Source: Aplysia californica
Lineage: Eukaryota; Mollusca; Gastropoda; Aplysiida; Aplysiidae
Length of the DNA: 64,000 bases
Direction: 5' to 3'
NCBI RefSeq assembly: GCF_000002075.1
Contig: NW_004797585.1
Span: 130,283 to 194,282 of the forward strand
In this document: positions 11,091-21,558 of the stretch, piece by piece
Layout of the letters: each line of letters opens with the position of its first letter
Numbering within the stretch: position 1 is the first letter of the stretch
Notes under the pieces: model-generated
Seen by the model: only the letters and a program-made list of their open reading frames with translations
Database searches by the model: none
What the model was told of the DNA's origin: nothing
Made by a program: the position numbers and the translations under genes

Positions 11091-12026
11091 TTGATTTTTT
11101 AAAATTTTATTCTAAGCATTATTATTGTGCTTATTGTTGGCGAGATGAGAAAGAGGAGTCGCAGTTGCTACACTGCTATAAGCTAACGAAACGCCCTTTT
11201 TCATTTTGGCGCCAACATTTTTTATTTGCTAAATGGAAAGTCCAATCAGTTTCCTTACTACAAGTGTGAAAAAATGAAAGTGAAACTGTGGTTTTTGAAT
11301 GAATTGAAATTCAAATTCCGAAAGAACACTATTTTTCAATGGTTACGCTTCCACCCCCCCCCCCCCCCCTTTCTCTCGATACTGCTGTGAATAAAAATAA
11401 GGTGTTTTGTCAGCTTACTTATGGCAGTGTAACAGCTGTAGCCTACCTTTTGTGCTGTGTTGTATGTGGCTGGTGGGCACTACGTTCTGGGCTGTCCTTG
11501 GTGGGTGGTCGGTGGGTTGAGACTGCTACGTGCCTGGTGACGTTAGATATGGATAAAACGTGTGGTGGTTTCTTCTCTATTTGACATTTAATTTGCTTCC
11601 TCCGTGCACCCAGACGTTTATCGTCTTTTTCAGATTTGTTCAGATTTAATGCGACTACATTATTATGATGTACTTTATAAAGTTTTTGTTTATGATTTCT
11701 GTTTATGGAGTAAGTGACGTCACTGGCCTCTGTGATGAAGGATGCTGGGAAGGGGTTTGACCTCTGACCCAGCGTCTGTCGAGACCGTAGACCCAGTGGA
11801 AATAAACGGTATTTTCCTTCTGAGCATCTGAGTTTGTGTTTGGATGTTTTGCTCCTTGTTGCTGTTGAAGTATATACACATATATATACCAGGGTGAGAA
11901 CCAAGCTTTGAAACAACTCTATTTCTTTACCTATATTATTGTATTATTGCATAAATTAGAATGCTTTTAAAAACATAGTTTGGTTCCTCGAGCTTGTACT
12001 CAGATTCTGAAAATTAATAGATATAT
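11091..12026. other. Intergenic region, nothing recognised
   Basis: Unique AT-rich sequence with a C run near 11353. I see no gene, tRNA or repeat family. Confidence 0.6.
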
Positions 12027-12330
12027 GTGGCGTCGGTGATCTAGTGGTTAGGCTCTCGGACTTACAGCCATGATGTCGTGGGTTCTATCCCGTCAGGGGT
12101 CCAGTGATGGGTCCTTGGGAAAGGCACTTTACACAAATTTTCCTCACTTCACCCAGGTGGAAATGGGAAGCCAGCCATAGATAGTGAGAGATATTGTCAG
12201 CTTGTTAGTGTTTGAGTTTGAGCGCATGAAATCCGTAGCTTGCACTGTGTGCTTCCCGGGGAGCCGAAAATGTTTCTGAATGTTTTAGAATCTGATGGGG
12301 TGGTAATAGTTGTAAAGCACATAGAAGTTT
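12027..12330 (+). mobile_element. SINE-C copy (tRNA-derived)
   Basis: tRNA-like head with box A GTGATCTAGTGGTTAGG and box B GGGTTCTATCCC. The body is shared with 28408-28766 (CCTTGGGAAAGGCACTTTAC, TTTTCCTCACTTCACCCAGG, GCTTCCCGGGGAGC). The 3' TAT(A)CAAATGC/ATT tail is missing or decayed. Confidence 0.85.
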
Positions 12331-12443
12331 TTAGGAAGTAGATTCTAGCGAAGTTTTGTTTTCATTCAATCTTGGTCCAAAAAAAATTTAAAATATTTTT
12401 TCCATTTTTCGAACACATTAGTCTTCATATCATATGGACACAA

Positions 12444-12625
12444 GTGGGTGGTTGGCGGGTGCTCTGGTGTGGTTTGCTTTTTCTTTCCTATCAATCTGAC
12501 ATCTGTCGTCTTTATCTCCCCTCCTTTTTTTGTGTTTGCTACTCTCTTGTAACACCTCTAATCTTCAGCACTTATATTACCTTATTGTGTTGCAAGTGCC
12601 GTAAAACCTCTACTAAAACTAATAC
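12444..12625 (+). mobile_element. SINE-A copy
   Basis: Starts GTGGGTGGTTGGCGGGTGCT and ends GTAAAACCTCTACTAAAACT. The hairpin is AGCACTT / AAGTGCC with one mismatch at the base. Confidence 0.85.
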
Positions 12626-12689
12626 TGACACATGAGAAGTTCCCTGGCTGCATTCTGTTTGTCCGAAGTGTTGTGTTCGGTCCAAAGAG

Positions 12690-13036
12690 GGAGCTCTCGT
12701 GGTCTAGAGGTTATGGTGTTTGACTATCATTCAATAGGTAGGTCCTGGGTTTGAAACTTGACAGCGACGGGAAAATTCTCTTCTCTAATTTTTTTTTCTT
12801 TTCACCCATTTTCCTGCTCTCTTACCATGTTCTGTCGTCTGCTTTCATATTTACTTTCTGTCTCCCCTCTTTGCCCCCTCCTATGGGCTCCTGATTCTTT
12901 TTGCAGCCTTTCTACTGCTACCCCTACTCCTTGGCCCCTTCTTAAGTTACTGCTGTCTTTCAGCCATAACTCTGATTTTGTGGCAGGAAAGATCTAACAG
13001 CTAGCCTTTTCGAATAAGGGTGAAAAATTCCGACAA
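12690..13036 (+). mobile_element. SINE-B copy, 3' truncated
   Basis: tRNA-like head (GTGGTCTAGAGGTTATGG, then box B-like GGGTTTGAAAC), then a pyrimidine-rich spacer and the conserved SINE-B core (CTGTCTTTCAGCC, GATCTAACA.CTAGCCTT, GGGTGAAAAATT). The tail is lost at a G run. A further pyrimidine-rich piece of the same spacer lies at about 13105-13180. Confidence 0.75.
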
Positions 13037-13204
13037 AAGGGGGGGGGGGGTCATTTTTGGCCAATATGTACTAACCAGAGACTGAGACGATCACACGAGT
13101 CATTTGACTCTTTCTCATCTGCACCCTTTCTACAGCTACTCCTTGTCTCCTTCTTACTGCTGTCTTTCTACTCCACTGTCTTGCATCACCTGACTCACAA
13201 ACTA

Positions 13205-13992
13205 CACACTCTTACATCCAAAAATAGTTAGGCTACAACAGAAAATTCATACACTATAGGTAAAAACATCATGTTCGCATGGATACCTAGCCATGTGGGC
13301 ATCCGAGGAAACTGGCAGGTAGACGACCTAGCGAAGAAAGCTTCATCCCTTCTGCTGGGATCAACGACAAACACTCTCCCACAGACTGACTTTAGAAATA
13401 AAGTCAAAAAGTACACCTCCAGTCTGTGGGAGAGCCACTGGGAAAAGCAGAAAAATAATAAACTATATTAAATAAAACCCAAACTAAAACAGCGAAATCC
13501 TTCGGACCTCTCCAGAAGAGACGAAGTCATTTTTATTCGATTGTGCATCGGACACACAGCCCTGACCCACAAATACCTCCTACAGGGAGATGAGGAGCCG
13601 TTCTGTGTCGGATGCGACACATATTTTACCATTAGACACATCTTAACCGAATGTCTAGACTTTGGAGAGATCCGAAGGAAATATTATAAATGCAAGAAAT
13701 TGCAAGATATTTTCTCCGTCGTTGGTCCCAGCAAAATTTTGAATTTTATGAAGGCCATTGGCCTTTATGGCAAATTGTAAAGTAAAACGGTACTATTTAA
13801 AAGTTTTATGTTAACTAGAAACATTGTTTTAGATTGAAAATATATGTATATTTACACTGATTTTTAAACATTTTAAGATTTAACTACTGACCCGAGCCAG
13901 CCGTACAGCGAACTGTTGTGAACAGGACCAACTGGTGTTTCGCGCGCTCATATGACCTTACGCAGTTGTGAGCGCCGTAAAACCCTATACTA
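13205..13992 (+). mobile_element. LINE 3' end with RNase H domain (I/Jockey-group non-LTR retrotransposon)
   Basis: A single reading frame from about 13232 to 13780 encodes the end of a LINE ORF2. It starts with the RNase H C-terminal motif WIPSHVGIRGN plus a nearby Asp, then a linker, then a Cys/His region (RLCIGHTALTHKYLLQGDEE, FCVGCDTYF, IRHILTECLDF) ending at TAA 13778-13780. The frame is broken by TAG at 13229-13231 and TAA at 13469-13471, so this copy is dead. The 3' UTR ends in the same hairpin tail (GCGCTC ... GAGCGC, then GTAAAACC) that terminates SINE-A, -B and -D, which marks this family as their probable source of reverse transcriptase. 5'-truncated, as is usual for LINEs. Confidence 0.88.
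13940..13992 (+). other. LINE 3' tail hairpin
   Basis: CGCTCATATGACCTTACGCA lies in the arm-loop region; the stem is GCGCTC / GAGCGC, followed by GTAAAACCCTATACTAC. It is the autonomous-element version of the tail found on the SINEs. Confidence 0.8.
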
Positions 13993-14014
13993 CATATAAT
14001 ACATACATACAAAC

Positions 14015-14222
14015 TCTGCCCCCTCGTCTGAGCCCCTGACTCTTTCTCATATGCAGCTTTTTCTACTGTTAAACTACTCCTTGGACTGCTGTCTTTCAGT
14101 CAGCCACACCCCTGATCTTATGGTAGGTAAGATCTAACACCTAGCCTACACGGATACGGCCAAAAAAAATTTTTTTTAATCTAGGAGGTCCCGTGTGCAA
14201 GTTGCGCGCGTAAAAGATACCC
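14015..14222 (+). mobile_element. SINE-B copy, 5' part (interrupted)
   Basis: Contains the SINE-B core (CTGTCTTTCAG, CCCCTGATCTTATGGTAGG, AGATCTAACACCTAGCCT, GTGTGCAAGTTGCGCGCGT). It breaks off at GATACCCTTG and resumes at 14641. Confidence 0.75.
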
Positions 14223-14640
14223 TTGTTAAGCTTAAAATAAATTGCAAATCATATGGCCAACGCTCTTTTTCATATTTTGCCCCACTTGTTTGGAATAGAC
14301 TTCCAAAAACTTTCAGAGAAGCAGAAAATCTATACATTTTAAAGAAGAAACTAAAAGCATTTCTATTTTCATCATATTTCGATTAGACAGAATCCATCCA
14401 AGCTGTAGATCGTTGTGAGTTTGTATGTGCGTTTGTGCATATGTACCTATGTGTGTACGTATGTTTATGTGTGTGTGGTGCGTGCGTGCGTGAATATGTG
14501 TGTGCACGTGTATGTAACACTATGTGCCTTTAAAATTGATTTGTAAATCCATAATATGTATCATGTTTAGCGCATAGAGCATTGCATAAGTGGATATGCG
14601 CAATATAAATGCAATCCATTCTTTATTATTATTATTTTTG
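14223..14640 (+). mobile_element. Second LINE 3' end (CR1/L2-type) inserted in SINE-B
   Basis: Encodes the C-terminal tail of a reverse transcriptase ORF: KINCKSYGQRSFSYFAPLVW, then NRLPKTFREAE and KKLKAFLFSSYFD, ending at a stop at 14384-14386. The pattern R-S-F-S-x2-A-P-x-x-W-N-x-L-P ... K-x-L-K-x-x-L-F is typical of the extreme C-terminus of CR1/L2-group LINEs. The 3' UTR ends AGCGCATAGAGC, TATGCGCAATATAAATGC, then (ATT)n. The element is strongly 5'-truncated. Confidence 0.85.
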
Positions 14641-14800
14641 GTGGTCCAAAATCGATAAGAGTACCCCCCGGGGAGCAAAATTAAAAAATTTATTACAAAC
14701 TGAAAATGTTTAATGTGCCCTGCGTGCTCATATATGACCTTATCCAGTTGCGAACGACGTAAAACACTGTAATAAAATAATAATAATAATAGTAATAATA
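14641..14800 (+). mobile_element. SINE-B copy, 3' part
   Basis: Resumes with GGTCCAAAATCGATAAGAGT, GCAAAATT and CTGAAAATGTTTAATGTG. It ends in a decayed hairpin tail (GTGCTCATATATGACC ... CGTAAAACACT) running into (TAA)n. Compare the intact order at 63255-63475. Confidence 0.75.
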
Positions 14801-14879
14801 ATAATAATAATAATAAAAGAACCGGACAGTCAACGTTGCCAGATGTGCGGGCCAGTGGGGGAGGTTTGGGTGTGTGTGT

Positions 14880-14910
<31 letters not shown>

Positions 14911-15013
14911 GGGGGTGAGCACATTCCCTGATTTTGCTCTGATCGGAGAAAAATAAAAATCTTTTCTCATTATTATATTATGTACTTCTCCATTCTTCTT
15001 CTTCTTGTGTATT

Positions 15014-15343
15014 CCTGCTAGATCTCAGGGGTAGTCGACTATTGGTTCTTCAACCTGCTAGATCTCAGGGATAGCCGACTATTGGTTCTTCAACTTGTTA
15101 GATCTCATTGACCTGCTAGATCTCAGGGGTAGTCGACTATTGGTTCTTCAACTTGTTAGATATCATTGACCTGCTAGATCTCAGGGGTAGTCGACTATTG
15201 GTTCTTCAACCTGCTAGATCTCAGGGGTAGTCGACTATTGGTTCTTCAATCTGCTAGATCTCAGGGATAGTCGACTACTAGGCTATTTCTTCAACCTGTT
15301 AGACCCCAGAGGTAGTCGACTATTGGTTTTTCAACCTACTGTG
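15014..15343. repeat. ~40-bp minisatellite, about 8 units
   Basis: Unit CCTGCTAGATCTCAGGGGTA followed by GTCGACTATTGGTTCTTCAA; two units are shortened. TAGATCTC.. and GTCGAC give it local dyad symmetry. Confidence 0.95.
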
Positions 15344-15435
15344 CCACTGATTTTTACGTAGTAAGTGTGATCATTTTGTCTACTTCGCAGGCCCCTTGCC
15401 TTCAAGTTTGAGGCAGCCTCATTCCAGTTCCGAAA

Positions 15436-15560
15436 TTAGTTTTGAATTTTGCTTACCCTTAATTAATACTCTTACTTATCGATTTGAGGACCACCAAGGG
15501 GTCTTTAGCGTGCCCGGTATTTTCCGCCCTTTTGCGAATCGTTTGCGAAAAGGCTAGGCC
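15436..15560 (-). mobile_element. SINE-B 3' core fragment
   Basis: Read on the - strand it has GGCCTAGCCTTTTCG, the GGTGG.CCTCAAATCGAT segment and GCAAAATTCAAAAC. It abuts a SINE-A piece at 15561. Confidence 0.65.
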
Positions 15561-15680
15561 GAAGGTAGAGGTGTTACAAGAGAGTAACAAACACAAAATA
15601 GAAGGAGGAGAGGTCAGGATGATAGACGTTCGATAGAAAGAAGAAGCAAACCACACCAGAGCACCTGTCAACCACCCACA
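15561..15680 (-). mobile_element. SINE-A fragment without tail
   Basis: GTGGGTGGTTGACAGGTGCT to GTAACACCTCTACCTTC on the - strand. It stops at the junction with the SINE-B piece, so the hairpin tail is absent. Confidence 0.8.
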
Positions 15681-15999
15681 ACACACAAACACAGCCCCCC
15701 CCCCCACCCCCAAACGACACATGCAAACACGAAAGAGATGACCAACAACAAAAAAAAGAACCAAGAAATCTTTTTTTTTTCATTTTTAGAATTTTATTCT
15801 CCCAGAAAACCAAGATCATAAACAACGTTGACAACTTGCAAGGATTTTGATCAACAGCGAGTACAGTGTGAGATCTACGCTCAGTTCATCAGAGCTATCT
15901 GGTCGTCACACAGTACAGCACAGCACAGAACATTGTTGTACAGCCTTTGTTTCCTGCACTGTCGCTTTCTCAGAAAGATGGAGCTTGGCAACTGTTAGA

Positions 16000-16330
16000 A
16001 CACCCGTTAACTGTCAACTAACATTACTAATAATACACTACACGCATCAACTGTCAACACACCCGTCAACTGTCAACTAACATTACTAATAACACACTAC
16101 ACGCTCAACTGTCAACACACCCGTCAACTGTCAACTAACATTACTAACAACACCTGCATCAACTGTCAACACACCCGTCAACTGTCAACTAACATTACTA
16201 ACAACACACTACGCGCATCAACTGTCAACACACCCGGTAACTGTCAACTAACATTACTAACAACACCTGCATCAACTGTCAACACACCCGTCAACTGTCA
16301 ACTAACATTACAACAACATACCCGTTAACT
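16000..16330. repeat. Minisatellite, CAACTGTCAACACACCCGT units
   Basis: About six units of 50-60 bp mixing CAACTGTCAAC and ACTAACATTACTAAC. Related CAACTGTCAAC repeats reappear at 16575-16755. Confidence 0.95.
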
Positions 16331-16574
16331 CGCTTCCTCAGATTTACAAAGTTACATTCTGCTCAGTAGCTAGCTAGGTTTGAGAAATTAGACGTCAAAG
16401 ATTTTTGAGTTTCACAACATGTCAAGATTTTTCGAATACAATTATTTGAATGTCTTGATAACGATTCCGAATAATCTTATGATTTTGAAGGAGCAGATAG
16501 AACATTTGGTTTTTGATCTCATGGCCTTAGTAACTAAAGGCCGCTAAAAATGTCAGATAGAACGTTGTAATTCT

Positions 16575-16755
16575 GAGGTAGCGAACTGTCAGCAGACCCA
16601 TTAACTGTCAACTATCAACAGAGCCATCAACTGTCAACAGACTCATCAACTGTCAACCCGTCAAATGTCAAAAGACTCGTGAACTGCTAACTGTCAACTG
16701 TCAACCCGCCAAATGTCAACAGACTCATCAACTGCCAACTGTCAACTGACATTGT
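16575..16755. repeat. Minisatellite, CAACTGTCAACAGACTCAT units
   Basis: Short variable units sharing CAACTGTCAAC with the array at 16000-16330; about 245 bp of unique DNA separates the two arrays. Confidence 0.9.
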
Positions 16756-17280
16756 CATTTCTCCGGTGAAATACACAACAAAACAAACAGGTAAAGAAAG
16801 AAATCCTCAACTCCAAACCATCATAAAGACAAAGAGTCATTCATTAAGTCATTCAGAGAAGAAAGAGAACAATCAAGTGGCCAGTAGCGAGCGATGTCCA
16901 TGCGACCTGCAGTTCACCGCTGGCCCGCTACTGAAACGCCGCTGGGACAACACAATTCATATATATACAATTCATATATACAATGTGTCAGAGGAAAGAA
17001 CTACACGAGCACAAGAAAATAAGGTTGTTTTTTTCTTTAATCATTAAAGTCCATTATTATCATAACTGCATTCATGAAATACATCTCACATGACTGATAT
17101 TCATATTTGAAAATGATCGAACAGAATTATATGCACACATAAATATAATATATATACATGTATAACAAATGTGCACATGTGTCACATCGCTAAGTTCCAC
17201 AAACATCAGGTGTCGAGCTGTGCCCACGACTCTGACATGTATTGAACCTCTTGGCTCAGCCAATCTCCTGCCCACGCTGA
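16756..17280. other. Intergenic region, nothing recognised
   Basis: A 93-codon open frame at 16766-17047 has no recognisable similarity or good composition; no gene called. Confidence 0.5.
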
Positions 17281-17376
17281 GTTTTAGTAACAGTTTTACG
17301 GCACTTGCAACACAATAAGGTCATATGCTGAAGATTAGGGGTGTTACAAGAGAGTAACAACAACAAAAAAAGGAGA
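17281..17376 (-). mobile_element. SINE-A tail half, truncated
   Basis: Tail and TTGTTACTCTCTTGTAAC part of SINE-A, cut at CTCTCC where a second SINE-A begins. Confidence 0.75.
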
Positions 17377-17378
17377 GT

Positions 17379-17557
17379 TTTTAGTTTAGTTTTAGTAGAG
17401 GTTTTACGGCGCTCGCAACTACATAAGGTCATATGAGCGTCAGAAGAGTAGAGGTGTCACAAGAGAGTAACAACAACAAAAAAGGAGAGATAAAGACGAT
17501 AGATGTTTGATAGGAAAGAAGGAGCAAACCACACCAGAGCACCCGCCAATCACCCAC
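17379..17557 (-). mobile_element. SINE-A copy, nearly complete
   Basis: From GTGGGTGATTGGCGGGTGCT to the GTAAAACCTCTACTAAAACT end on the - strand. It lies against the truncated copy at 17281-17376, in the same orientation. Confidence 0.85.
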
Positions 17558-17724
17558 GCTGAGCAAACAAACAAACAAACAAACAAATAAACAAACAGAA
17601 AAAAGTGTCATACAAATCATCAAAATTCAACACTGGCTAGTTAGCATTCATTATAAAACGAGGAAATCTAAATAATATGCAAAATACATTGTGATGAATA
17701 TAGCATTTCTGTAACGCATTATAC

Positions 17725-17870
17725 ATATATTATTATATCCTCACCAAACAGCAAGTCCCATGCGCTTTGCATTGTAAGAAATAGTAATAGCATTTGTATA
17801 CCACATATCTCCGCTAAAACAGTAGCAGGCTCTTGATCTGCCACGGTCTATACACTTTAGTTTTGTATTA
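17725..17870 (-). mobile_element. SINE-C / LINE-2 type 3' tail fragments
   Basis: On the - strand: AGAGCCTGCTACTGTTTTAG, GGAGATATG and GTATACAAATGCTATTAC. This is the tail shared by SINE-C and the LINE at 14223-14640. A second, weaker piece lies at 17725-17760. Confidence 0.65.
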
Positions 17871-17871
17871 G

Positions 17872-18015
17872 TTTTCGTAAGTTTTTTTTAATGCGCTCGC
17901 AACTGCATCAGGTCATATGAGCGCCAAGGGGTGTATGTCAACAGAGAAGTCCAAACCGGGAATCAGGCTTACTCTGCTCACCTCTCAAGCCTCAACAGAA
18001 AAAAGTCTGCTTCAT
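17872..18015 (-). mobile_element. SINE-D fragment
   Basis: - strand: GTGAGCAGAGTAAGCCTGAT, CCCGGTTTGGACTTCTCTGT and the tail GGCGCTC ... GAGCGC. Confidence 0.75.
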
Positions 18016-18145
18016 CTATGCACTTTGCAATGTAATACAAAAGACACGTTTAAAAAACCAAAACTAAACAGAACTGCTGAGGAGTGTCTGTGACCTGTAC
18101 AATTAATGTACTACTAGTACTAGTATTCTATGTACACACAGGACA

Positions 18146-18420
18146 TTCACAGCAGAGGATCATACTATAGTATGACCATCCACAGACCAGCATATACAGT
18201 ACAGCAGTGGATCATACTATGACCATCCACAGACCAGCCTATACAGTACAGCAGTGGATCATACTATGACCATCCACAGACCAGCATATACAGTACAGCA
18301 GTGGATCAAACTATAGTATGACCATCCACAGACCAGCATATACAGTACAGCAGTGGATCATACTATGACCATCCACAGACCAGCATATACAGAAGTGGAT
18401 GAAACTATGACCATCCACAA
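18146..18420. repeat. ~50-bp minisatellite, about 6 units
   Basis: Unit GACCATCCACAGACCAGCAT then ATACAGTACAGCAGTGGATC. Confidence 0.95.
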
Positions 18421-18429
18421 AACATCCAT

Positions 18430-18760
18430 CCACTGTTGCGGGCTCATGTAATACAAGACTGAATATATATATATATATATACTGACCACTCAAAGACTAA
18501 GGGCTTATGTAATGCATGACTGAATATAATTAAACTGACCACTCAAAGGTTGAGGGTTTATTATGTAATGCATGACAGAATATATATATATATATATACA
18601 TACTGACCACTCAAAGGTTGAGGGTTTATTATGTAATGCATGACAGAATATATATATATATACATACTGACCACCAAACAGTTGAGGGCCTAATGTAATA
18701 CATGACATCGGGATATTATACTGACCACTCAACAGTTGAGGGCAGAGTCCCATACACTAC
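18430..18760. repeat. ~60-bp minisatellite with internal (AT)n, about 5 units
   Basis: Unit ACTGACCACTCAAAGGTTGA, then GGGTTTATTATGTAATGCAT and an AT run of variable length. Confidence 0.95.
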
Positions 18761-18854
18761 AGCCACAGACAAAACCCTTCACTGTAGGCCTGGCTACTGC
18801 AATCTGCACTCAACATATTCAGATGATCACGGCTCAACTCAATCGCTGGAGGTA

Positions 18855-19095
18855 GGTTCCACACAAGGTTATTTGGAAACTTTTCACAAATTGAACGTTT
18901 AATCAAACAAAATTCATGGGTTGAATCATAAACACAATTTATGCACAAGCTTTTGATTGAAACAAGTGCTGGAAGTTTATTTGGAAACTTTTCAGATTTA
19001 ACATTGCATCAGCAAAATTCATGGGTTGAATTATTATTAAAAAATGTACACACAAGCTTTTGATTGAAATAAGTGCTTGAAGTTAGAAGTACATT
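18855..19095. repeat. ~120-bp tandem duplication
   Basis: Two diverged copies sharing TTATTTGGAAACTTTTCA, AATTCATGGGTTGAAT and CACAAGCTTTTGATTGAA. Confidence 0.9.
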
Positions 19096-19289
19096 CTTGT
19101 CTTATTAATAAATTATTTACACATTTGGCCACCTCCCGAGGTCATTTAAATTTAAGGAAAAAAACGAAAACGAAACCCGCTGAAGCGTACTGAACACTTT
19201 GTCCATTTCTCAGCCGATTTAGTTCTGTAACAGTAACAAAGATATCTTTTTCCACACGGTAAGCCAGAAGGTTGTCCTTATGTGGCGCT

Positions 19290-19510
19290 GGCTCACAACC
19301 TACAGACTGACAGACCCATGCCAGTAGTTTGACAACGTACAGATTGACAGACGAATACCAGTACAGACAATGTACAAACAACATACAGACAGACACATAT
19401 GCCAGTACAGACAGACAAAATTCAGACAAACAGATCCATGTACATACAACGTACAGACAGACAGACACATGACAGTACAGACAAGGTACAGACAGACCCA
19501 GATTGTATGT
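19290..19510. repeat. CAGACAGACA-type degenerate repeat
   Basis: Irregular units combining CAGACAGACACAT, GCCAGTACAGACA and ATGTACA. Confidence 0.85.
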
Positions 19511-19614
19511 GAGTTGTGACATATTGTCTGCTTGTGTCCCAGAATCACCAGAATACATTTTTGGGGGCTTTCAGAGAAAGCTGTTAGAGTTATTGGAATG
19601 CACACATCAAATGT

Positions 19615-19800
19615 TGAGGGAGATCTGCTTGCCATGTCTCAGCCAATCAAAACTCTGGATAATGCTTGCCATGTCTCAAAATGCTTGCCAAGTCTCAACC
19701 AATCAAAACTCTGGATTATGCTTGCCATGTTTCAGCCAATCAAAACTCTAGATTCTGCTTGCCATGTTTCAGCCAATCAAAACTCAGGATTATATTTGTG
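19615..19800. repeat. ~38-bp minisatellite, about 5 units
   Basis: Unit GCTTGCCATGTCTCAGCCAA followed by TCAAAACTCTGGATTAT. Confidence 0.9.
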
Positions 19801-21552
19801 GAAAGGCTTTGGGGTAAATAAAGAATTGTTCATAATTAATAACGCATTTCAGATGAGCAGATAATTAAAACCACCTGTCTGTCTCTCTTCACTCAGCTGC
19901 ACACACAGAGGTAGTTAGCAGCACACATGAGTCGCTGAACAGTTTTCCTAAGGTACCAATAGCCAGTAACAACAGTTCATGACCACTAATAACAGTTATA
20001 AAAACAGAAAACAAAAAACGGTTTTACAAAACTTGGACTTCTCTTATTCTATTTCTAACTAACAATTGAAAGTTAAAAACAAAAGAATGTAGCAGGTTAA
20101 CTACCCAATCCGTACGTCGCGTTTTACTATCGTATCCATACAACGTGGGGAACTGTATTCCACCACTTTCCAAAAAGGAAATTTACATGTTAATCCGATA
20201 CATGACGTTTTGCATAGCAGTCTGTCAAAATAATTTTTTGAGAAATACTGAAAGTTTCAAAGAGATCTCCATGCCAGAAGTATTCTAAAATGTGAAGAAT
20301 ACAATCCAGGGTGTACAAAATGACCCCAGGGCGTACGGATAGGATTAAATAATGTTCCCAGAAGCTGACACTTGGACCAACAACCAGTTCCTCAAACTAA
20401 AATTTCCACCAAGAAAACCTGTCATCATGGTCTTGGTAAGTTAAAGTAAGCAGCCATCAACGTTTTCTACAACTGACTTCTGAGAAAAAACCTTGGACTT
20501 TCAAAGCGTCAGTACCAGCCACAAGTGAGGTCTGACACATCAGTAACTTTTTTCTTTCTCCACAGACAGAGCACAGGCAAGCATCCCTGGCCAGTACACA
20601 CAGTAGGCTACATAGATCTATATATGTACATATGTGTCACCACACTGTGGAATCGGGTGTTCCTCAATTTTTGGACATAACGAGTTATTGGTAAAAGGTA
20701 TACTTGTAAAGTCTCATCATTTGACTGTTTTTTAATTAAAGAAAAAAAAAATCCACTTATCTCGAACATATGTCAAGATATTTGCGACTCAAGGAGATGG
20801 GGATCACCTGGTGTCAGAGGTAAAATTAGCGAGAAAATGGCCACTCAAGTTTAGCCACTTTTAAAGCTGCATGCCCTTGGAAAGAGCAAATTAAAACTTT
20901 TTGCACTTTTGAATTCAGTAAAATTCACACCGAATTGAGAAAGGAATCTTTAAATGAACATGAAAGTGTTGAATACACTTGAGCCCAAAACAAAACAAAA
21001 ATTGATAAAAATTGTCCAATGGGTGGAAATGGAAATGTGTTAACGTCTTTGATTACAATATTTTGACAAGCCCCTGATTTCACCACGATGCCTTGCACGA
21101 TATATCATAACAGGTCTACTGTGCCCAGCAAAAAAATAATAATTTTAGATTTCAAACTGACAAAAATTCTTTCATGACTTTTAACTAAAGCCAGCAAGGC
21201 TTTAGACCTTCACATGGCCCTTGCCCAAAATTCCTCGCATGTTGCCTTGAATGTGGTCAACATTGTTCCAAGCAATGAAGAGGCCACCCCCTCCCCCCTC
21301 CATAGAAGACAAACGTAGCATATACAAAACCACTTAAAAATTCACACCACATACACATTTAATGATGACAACATTAAATCAAAACACGTCTGATGTGCAC
21401 ATAATGACCAATGTAACCCACAACTTCAACCAAGGAAGAAAAAAAAAAACTCTTGGCAATTTGAAAAATAGAGCTTTTAATGCATCATATTGCACCTGTT
21501 TCAGGTCATACGTCTTTCATGTCAACCACTGCAGAGATACAAAAATAACCAA
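19801..21552. other. Region downstream of PCF11, nothing recognised
   Basis: AT-rich unique sequence; no coding sequence, RNA gene or repeat family seen. Part of it could be distal PCF11 3' UTR. Confidence 0.55.
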
Positions 21553-21558
21553 TTTATT
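21553..21558 (-). terminator. Candidate PCF11 polyadenylation signal
   Basis: AATAAA on the - strand, about 920 nt after the PCF11 stop, followed by U-rich TTGGTTATTTTTGTATC. It is the first AATAAA I find downstream; the true site is unproved. Confidence 0.45.

Noticed and set aside
15014-15343. CRISPR-like array of ~40-bp repeats
   Set aside because: No unique spacers between repeats; a head-to-tail minisatellite in a eukaryotic genome.
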